Below, piece after piece: positions 58,437 through 64,000 of a stretch of DNA of 64,000 bases. Location of the stretch: positions 1 to 64,000 of the forward strand of contig CAMLKG010000011.1 of assembly GCA_946480695.1 (NCBI GenBank). Direction: 5' to 3'. Positions within the stretch are counted from its first letter, which is position 1, and the number at the start of each line of letters is the position of its first letter. The notes under the pieces were generated by a model. It was given only the letters and a program-made list of their open reading frames with translations. It was not told where the DNA came from and ran no database searches. The translations under genes and the position numbers were made by a program. Source of the stretch: an uncultured Cellvibrio sp. (GTDB lineage Bacteria > Pseudomonadota > Gammaproteobacteria > Pseudomonadales > Cellvibrionaceae).

Positions 58437-59207
58437 ATGCAAAACCTTAAGGTTACTTTAGTCCAGCAAGTCATTACCCCTAATGATCCCCAAGGGAACC
58501 TGGATCATTTCGCCCGCGTGATGAATGATATTTCCACAACAGATTTGATTGTCCTGCCGGAAGTGTTTACTACCGGTTTTTGTGCCGGTGCGCGCAATTA
58601 TGCTGAAGCCGTAGGTGGGCGCGCCTATCAGTGGATGCACACGCAAGCTCAACGACACCAGGCGGTGGTAACCGGAAGTGTGGTGGTCAAGGAAGGAGAG
58701 ACTTATTTCAATCGCCTGGTATGGATGCGGCCGGACGGCAGTTATGAACAGTATGACAAGCGCCATCTTTTTCGCATGGCCGGGGAGCATACACGTTATT
58801 CCATGGGAGCGAAGCGCATCTTGGTAGATGTAAAGGGGTGGCGAATCCTGCCGTTGATTTGCTATGACTTGCGATTCCCGGTCTGGAGCCGAAACCGCAA
58901 TGATTACGATGCGGCAATTTATGTTGCCAATTGGCCCAGTTCCAGGGCGTTGCATTGGAATCGTTTGTTGCAAGCTCGCGCGATTGAAAACCTAAGCTAT
59001 GTTATTGGTGTCAATCGGGTAGGCATGGATGAAGCCGAGCAACACTATGCCGGTGATTCATCAATATATGGCCCGGCAGGTGAAATGATTGTTAGCAGCC
59101 AGGAAGCTGAGTTGATTCCTGCTGAACTGGATGCCGAGCGTTTGCATGAATATCGCGCAAAATTCCCCGCGCACCTGGATATGGATAAATTTGAATTGTT
59201 GCCGTAA
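58437..59207 (+). CDS. yafV: Omega-amidase YafV-like nitrilase
   Basis: 256-residue carbon-nitrogen hydrolase. The triad is Glu in LIVLPEVFTTGF, Lys in YDKRHLFRMAGEH and Cys in PLICYDLRFPVWSRN. This set is typical of YafV, which deaminates alpha-ketoglutaramate or related amides. It begins 11 bp after the MFS gene, so they are probably co-transcribed. Confidence 0.92.
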   Translation: MQNLKVTLVQQVITPNDPQGNLDHFARVMNDISTTDLIVLPEVFTTGFCAGARNYAEAVGGRAYQWMHTQAQRHQAVVTGSVVVKEGETYFNRLVWMRPDGSYEQYDKRHLFRMAGEHTRYSMGAKRILVDVKGWRILPLICYDLRFPVWSRNRNDYDAAIYVANWPSSRALHWNRLLQARAIENLSYVIGVNRVGMDEAEQHYAGDSSIYGPAGEMIVSSQEAELIPAELDAERLHEYRAKFPAHLDMDKFELLP

Positions 59208-59232
59208 TGGCGAATCCGCTGGAGTAACGACT

Positions 59233-60138
59233 ATGCCTAAAGGTTTTGGCGATAAATTAGTGATTGCCATATCATCGCGCGCCTTGTTTAACCTGGATGA
59301 AAGCCATCAGGTATATATCAACCAGGGGTTGGCAGCTTATGCACAGTATCAAATTGACCACGAGGATGAGGTTTTAGCACCGGGCGATGCTTTTCCCATG
59401 GTGACCAAGCTCTTGCGGCTGAATGAGCGTTTGGGTGGGGAGCCGTTGGTTGAGGTAATTTTATTATCGCGCAACAGTGCTGATACGGGCTTGCGAGTCT
59501 TCAACTCGATAGAACACTATGGTTTGAAAATCAGCCGGGCCGCTTTTTGTGGCGGCACATCACCTTATCGCTATGCATCGGCTTTTGGGTGCCATTTATT
59601 TTTATCCACAGAACCGGACGATGTTAAGCAAGCCCTGGACCACGGTATGGCGGCGGCAACCCTGATTGCATCGAAAAACCAGATAGAAAATGAGGATGAA
59701 TTGCGTTTTGCCTTTGATGGAGATGCGGTGATTTTTTCAGATGAAGCGGAGCGGGTCTATAAAACACAAGGGTTATCCGCATTTACCGAGAGCGAGAAAG
59801 CCGCTGCGAAAGAACCGCTAAGCGGCGGGCCTTTTAAGCAGTTTTTGGCCGCTTTACATAATCTCCAGGCGGAATTTGGTGAAAATTGTCCCATACGCAC
59901 CGCCTTGGTGACTGCGCGTTCCGCCCCCGCCCATGAGCGGGTGATCCGGACTTTACGTGCCTGGAATATCCGTATTGATGAGTCATTATTTTTGGGGGGA
60001 CTTGCTAAAGGTACCTTTCTCAAAGCCTATGGAGCCGATGTGTTTTTCGACGACCAGAAAATACATTGCGAATCTGCTTGCGAACATGTTCCTACCGGCC
60101 ATGTTCCCCACGGTATTGCTAACCATCAACCCTGTTGA
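59233..60138 (+). CDS. Cytosolic 5'-nucleotidase (NT5C1-like)
   Basis: 301 residues from the ATG at 59233, which has GGAG 8 bases upstream; the open frame overlaps yafV by 77 bp, but that extension is not family-like. Motifs: LVIAISSRALFNLDESH, FCGGTSPYRYASAFGCHLFLS, FAFDGDAVIFSDEAERVY (DxD catalytic) and ALVTARSAPAHERVI. It dephosphorylates nucleoside monophosphates, and similar bacterial genes are common in marine and soil gammaproteobacteria. Confidence 0.9.
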   Translation: MPKGFGDKLVIAISSRALFNLDESHQVYINQGLAAYAQYQIDHEDEVLAPGDAFPMVTKLLRLNERLGGEPLVEVILLSRNSADTGLRVFNSIEHYGLKISRAAFCGGTSPYRYASAFGCHLFLSTEPDDVKQALDHGMAAATLIASKNQIENEDELRFAFDGDAVIFSDEAERVYKTQGLSAFTESEKAAAKEPLSGGPFKQFLAALHNLQAEFGENCPIRTALVTARSAPAHERVIRTLRAWNIRIDESLFLGGLAKGTFLKAYGADVFFDDQKIHCESACEHVPTGHVPHGIANHQPC

Positions 60139-61398
<1,260 letters not shown>

Positions 61399-61413
61399 TT
61401 AACCGATAGCGAA

Positions 61414-61440
61414 AAAAGCCGGGCATGTGCCCGGCTTTTC
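61414..61440 (+). terminator. Intrinsic terminator after cysB
   Basis: Stem AAAAGCCGGGCA/TGCCCGGCTTTT with a 2-nt loop plus T-run, 15 bp past the cysB stop. Confidence 0.92.
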
Positions 61441-61590
61441 TTTTTATAAAATGATCTGACTCCAGTGCTTCCATTTATTTTGCGACTTCTGGGTATCCCG
61501 CCGCTCGAAACTACGTCTATGAATTATTGTGTTGTATAAATGTGCAATTAAAGTTTATGCGGTTCCGGTTTCATAGATTTGAGGTTATGT

Positions 61591-62526
61591 ATGCCACCAA
61601 AAATTCCACTCGGGGTTAGCCAATGCCTTATGGGAGATAAGGTCCGCTACGACGGTGACCAGGTGCGCAGCCATGTGTTGATGGATGTGCTCATCAATAT
61701 CTTTGAATTCCGCCCGGTTTGCCCGGAAGTAGCTATTGGGTTGGGTGTTCCCCGCAAACCAATTCGTTTGGTAGTTAACGGTGGGGAAACACGGGTATTG
61801 GGCGTGGAAAATCCCGGCCTGGATGTAACTGACGCATTGGTTGCCGAGGCCGAGTCCGCTGTGCGAAACATGCCGGATATCTGTGGTTATGTATTTATGC
61901 AAAGGTCGCCCAGTTGTGGTGTGTTCGGTGTCAAACGTTACCTTTCGAATGGTGACTCGATGGATCGTCAGGGCCGGGGTACCTATGCAAAACGGTTTAT
62001 GGAATTGATGCCCCTGTTACCTGTTGAAGAGGCAGGGCGCCTTAATGATGCGGGCTTGCGCGATAATTTTTTAACTCGCGTGTTTGCTTATCACGATTTT
62101 AAAACACATATTGTCCCTGCACCCACTGCAAAAAAACTTATAGATTTTTATTCCCGTTATAAGTACCAGGTTATGGCCCATCACGTGCCGAGTTATTATG
62201 CCATTGGTCGTTATCTTTCCAACCTTTCCACACGGGATATCCAACAAAGCAGCCAGGAGTTTTTGGGGTTATTGATGCAGGCGTTAAAATACCATGCGAC
62301 TCGCAAAGGAAACGTAAATGCGATGATGCATTTGCGTGGTTACTTGAAAGCTGTTGTCAGTGCCCGGGACAAACAAGAATTATCCCAATTGATTGATTCC
62401 TATAAAACAGGTCGTATTCCTTTAGATGTACCCTTGGCATTGCTTAAACATCACATGCTAAAACTCGATAACCCCTATTTAAAAGCGCAAACTTTTTGGT
62501 CGCCATATACAGGGCACGTAATGTAA
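61591..62526 (+). CDS. DUF523-DUF1722 fusion protein
   Basis: 311 residues from the ATG at 61591 (GAGG upstream). The N-terminal DUF523 half (about 1-150) has PLGVSQCLMGDKVRYDG and RSPSCGVFGVKRY, whose three conserved Cys bind a 4Fe-4S cluster in TudS, a thiouracil desulfidase of this family. The C-terminal half (about 180-300) is DUF1722/YbgA with KYQVMAHHVPSYYAIGRYL. Fused forms are common in pseudomonads, often near photolyase. Position after cysB suggests a sulfur link. Confidence 0.87.
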   Translation: MPPKIPLGVSQCLMGDKVRYDGDQVRSHVLMDVLINIFEFRPVCPEVAIGLGVPRKPIRLVVNGGETRVLGVENPGLDVTDALVAEAESAVRNMPDICGYVFMQRSPSCGVFGVKRYLSNGDSMDRQGRGTYAKRFMELMPLLPVEEAGRLNDAGLRDNFLTRVFAYHDFKTHIVPAPTAKKLIDFYSRYKYQVMAHHVPSYYAIGRYLSNLSTRDIQQSSQEFLGLLMQALKYHATRKGNVNAMMHLRGYLKAVVSARDKQELSQLIDSYKTGRIPLDVPLALLKHHMLKLDNPYLKAQTFWSPYTGHVM

Positions 62527-62638
62527 TGGTTTGCAACTTTCTTCAACCCACTGGCCTAGCCCCGTTGAGGATATTGTTCTTATAATAGGCCTTGTTTTTT
62601 GCCCCTGCACCATTTGGCTTGTAAGAGGATAGAATGTT

Positions 62639-63388
62639 ATGTCCAGAAAAAAAATTGTTGGTGTAAGTAAATTTGTCCATACCCTTTCCGGTTTTATGCT
62701 TATGGCCCTGGGGGCCGTTTTTGCCAATGCGCAAGACAACTACGTGGTGGCGGGCAGTGCCTATAGTTTGGAGAATGACCAGCTGCTATATCGCGAACTT
62801 TACACAGCACTGGATGAGAATAAATCTGTGCGTGTAGATTATGTTTCGCCGGAAGGGAAAACATTTGCAACCAAAACCCTGGTTTACCAGGGGGAGCCAT
62901 TCCAGCCCAGCGTTGATTTTAAAGATACGCGTGATAACGAATTTATGTCAGCGCAATTTGAAGGGGCGCGCCTTGTATTAAGTCATGGAATGAATAATTC
63001 GCAGAACCAAAACGTTATCTATGACAATGCAAAGCTGGTCATAGATGCGGGGTTCGATGCGTATATACAACTAAACTGGAATAAATTAATTGAAGGGAAA
63101 CGCTTGAAATTTGATTATGCCGTGCCAGACCGTTTGACAACGGTGCAATTGGAAGTACGTAAAATTAAAGCGAACGAGTCGCCCCTGTACAATGCAGATT
63201 ACGGCCGCGAATGGATATATTTCCGTATAGCGCCGGCGAAAAAAATTGCATCGTTATTTTCAGACCCCATCAACCTTGCATATGATCCGAACGGTAAATA
63301 TTTAATGCGCTATCACGGGCGTTCCAATCTGGACGATAACCAGGGTGGCCCGGCGGATGTGCGCATTGAATATGAGTATGCAAATTAA
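62639..63388 (+). CDS. Secreted hypothetical protein
   Basis: 249 residues. Hydrophobic signal-like segment at about 12-30 (SGFMLMALGAVFANA), then a beta-rich soluble domain with many Asp/Asn (FVYSPEGKTF-type strands, LIEGKRLKFDYAVPDRLTTVQLEV) and a YEYAN end. No family recognised. Likely periplasmic. ATG 62639 has AGA-rich upstream sequence. It is followed by its own terminator. Confidence 0.7.
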   Translation: MSRKKIVGVSKFVHTLSGFMLMALGAVFANAQDNYVVAGSAYSLENDQLLYRELYTALDENKSVRVDYVSPEGKTFATKTLVYQGEPFQPSVDFKDTRDNEFMSAQFEGARLVLSHGMNNSQNQNVIYDNAKLVIDAGFDAYIQLNWNKLIEGKRLKFDYAVPDRLTTVQLEVRKIKANESPLYNADYGREWIYFRIAPAKKIASLFSDPINLAYDPNGKYLMRYHGRSNLDDNQGGPADVRIEYEYAN

Positions 63389-63389
63389 T

Positions 63390-63418
63390 AAAAACGGGCA
63401 CATCAGTGCCCGTTTTTA
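63390..63418. terminator. Bidirectional terminator
   Basis: Stem AAAACGGGCAC/GTGCCCGTTTT with ATCA loop and T-run. It lies just after the secreted protein stop and 36 bp before the end of the convergent sulfurtransferase. Confidence 0.93.
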
Positions 63419-63453
63419 TTTCGCCGGCATCAATTTTTCAACAACGAGTAACA

Positions 63454-64000
63454 TCAATAAGAACACCAATCGCTCCAGCTGCCTGGGTATAATTTTGCAT
63501 CAATTCCGCTTAACTCCAGCGATAACAGATTTACGCAAGCGGTTACCCCGGAGCCGCAATACACCACCAGGTTATCGTGCTGCGGTAAATCACTCCAGCG
63601 CGCTTGCTGATCAGCCGGGGGCTTAACAAAGCCTTGTTCGTTGGTAGCCTCTTGCCAGAAATAATTAACTGCACCGGGAATATGGCCCGCCACGGGATCT
63701 ATAGGTTCTTCTTCACCACGATAGCGTTTTGCTTCGCGTGAATCGATTAAGAGGAAGTTTTTTTCATTTTTCAAAATGGTATCCCGATCAACGATCCAAT
63801 CGGGCTGGATATTTGCGTTAAAGTTGCCGCTTTTTAACGCAGGTTCGCGCCTATCCAGCGCACCGCCCTGGGTTACCCAGGCGTTGAAGCCACCGTCCAG
63901 GATAAATACCTGTTGATGACCGAAATAACGCAGCAACCACCAGGCACGCGCTGCATAAGCCATGCGGGAGTCGTCATAAAGTACAATGGCGGATTGATGG
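63454..64000 (-). CDS. sseA: Thiosulfate/mercaptopyruvate sulfurtransferase, N-terminus beyond right edge
   Basis: Rhodanese-type enzyme of at least 182 residues; the frame continues out of the window (IVLYDDSRMAYAARAWW is the visible edge), so the start is not here. Two rhodanese units are visible: the end of the first (WWLLRYFGHQQVFILDGG) and the full second one with DSREAKRYRGEEEPIDPVAGHIPGA and the active-site loop VVYCGSGVTACVN. CGSGVTA fits the SseA/3-mercaptopyruvate sulfurtransferase group better than plain rhodanese. Confidence 0.88.
   Translation of the reverse strand, partial: HQSAIVLYDDSRMAYAARAWWLLRYFGHQQVFILDGGFNAWVTQGGALDRREPALKSGNFNANIQPDWIVDRDTILKNEKNFLLIDSREAKRYRGEEEPIDPVAGHIPGAVNYFWQEATNEQGFVKPPADQQARWSDLPQHDNLVVYCGSGVTACVNLLSLELSGIDAKLYPGSWSDWCSY

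Overview
This window looks like chromosome of a free-living gammaproteobacterium near the Pseudomonas/Cellvibrio branch (Cellvibrionales-like; inferred from gene order and protein similarity, not from any search). It carries rne-rluC, maf/yceD-rpmF-plsX-fabDG-acpP-fabF-pabC-mltG, glnS-cysS, ypjD/ffh, fadBA, lexA-sulA, fliS-fleQ, gpsA-sixA and folE-prmB-aroC, all in arrangements known from Pseudomonas-type genomes. Coding density is high, and most of the sequence is conserved housekeeping DNA.

Layout. 1-5.3 kb: rne (minus strand, cut by the left edge; its reading frame stays open for 938 codons) with a long structured upstream region, then rluC and a HAD phosphatase. 5.2-13.3 kb: Maf on the minus strand, then yceD, L32, the fatty-acid initiation and elongation genes, pabC and mltG. 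The usual downstream tmk-holB genes are absent. 13.5-23.8 kb: glnS-cysS, small membrane proteins, ypjD/ffh, yjbQ, a HopJ-family gene, malic enzyme, and a YjbR/XRE-cupin pair behind a palindrome-rich leader. 23.9-29.1 kb: fadBA beta-oxidation and an atypical phosphomannose-isomerase-like protein. 29.1-33.4 kb: an SOS unit (lexA-sulA with two SOS boxes) divergent from a flagellar unit (sigma-28 promoter, fliS, fliT-like, second fliS, fleQ). 33.4-41.8 kb: rhlE, Bcr/CflA transporter, DUF3806, a membrane-anchored glutamate-synthase-like FMN protein, a hexapeptide acyltransferase, a pseudouridine synthase and a TAP-like hydrolase. 41.8-46.2 kb: two identical tRNA-Asn genes around ppnP, then folD-truC-rsuA-rsmC on the minus strand.

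46.4-49.0 kb is the clear accessory region. A 2.5-kb remnant island sits in tRNA-His. It is bounded by a 53-bp direct repeat of the tRNA 3' part and contains a frameshifted tyrosine integrase plus an intact two-gene module: a small AHH-type nuclease toxin followed 2 bp later by a DUF1629/Imm11-type immunity protein. A tRNA Pro-Arg-His operon with a strong promoter lies beside it.

49.6-64 kb: flavin reductase, a DnaA-box/palindrome cluster ahead of gpsA, gpsA-DUF4389-sixA, two genes typical of this branch (alpha/beta hydrolase and DUF4892), folE, prmB-aroC-MFS-yafV, a 5'-nucleotidase, cysB, a DUF523-DUF1722 fusion, a secreted hypothetical protein and a sulfurtransferase cut by the right edge. 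The points most worth follow-up are the toxin-immunity island, the SD-occluding hairpin before the second fliS, the sigma-28 promoter of fliS, the leader/small ORF before yjbR and the DnaA-box cluster before gpsA.
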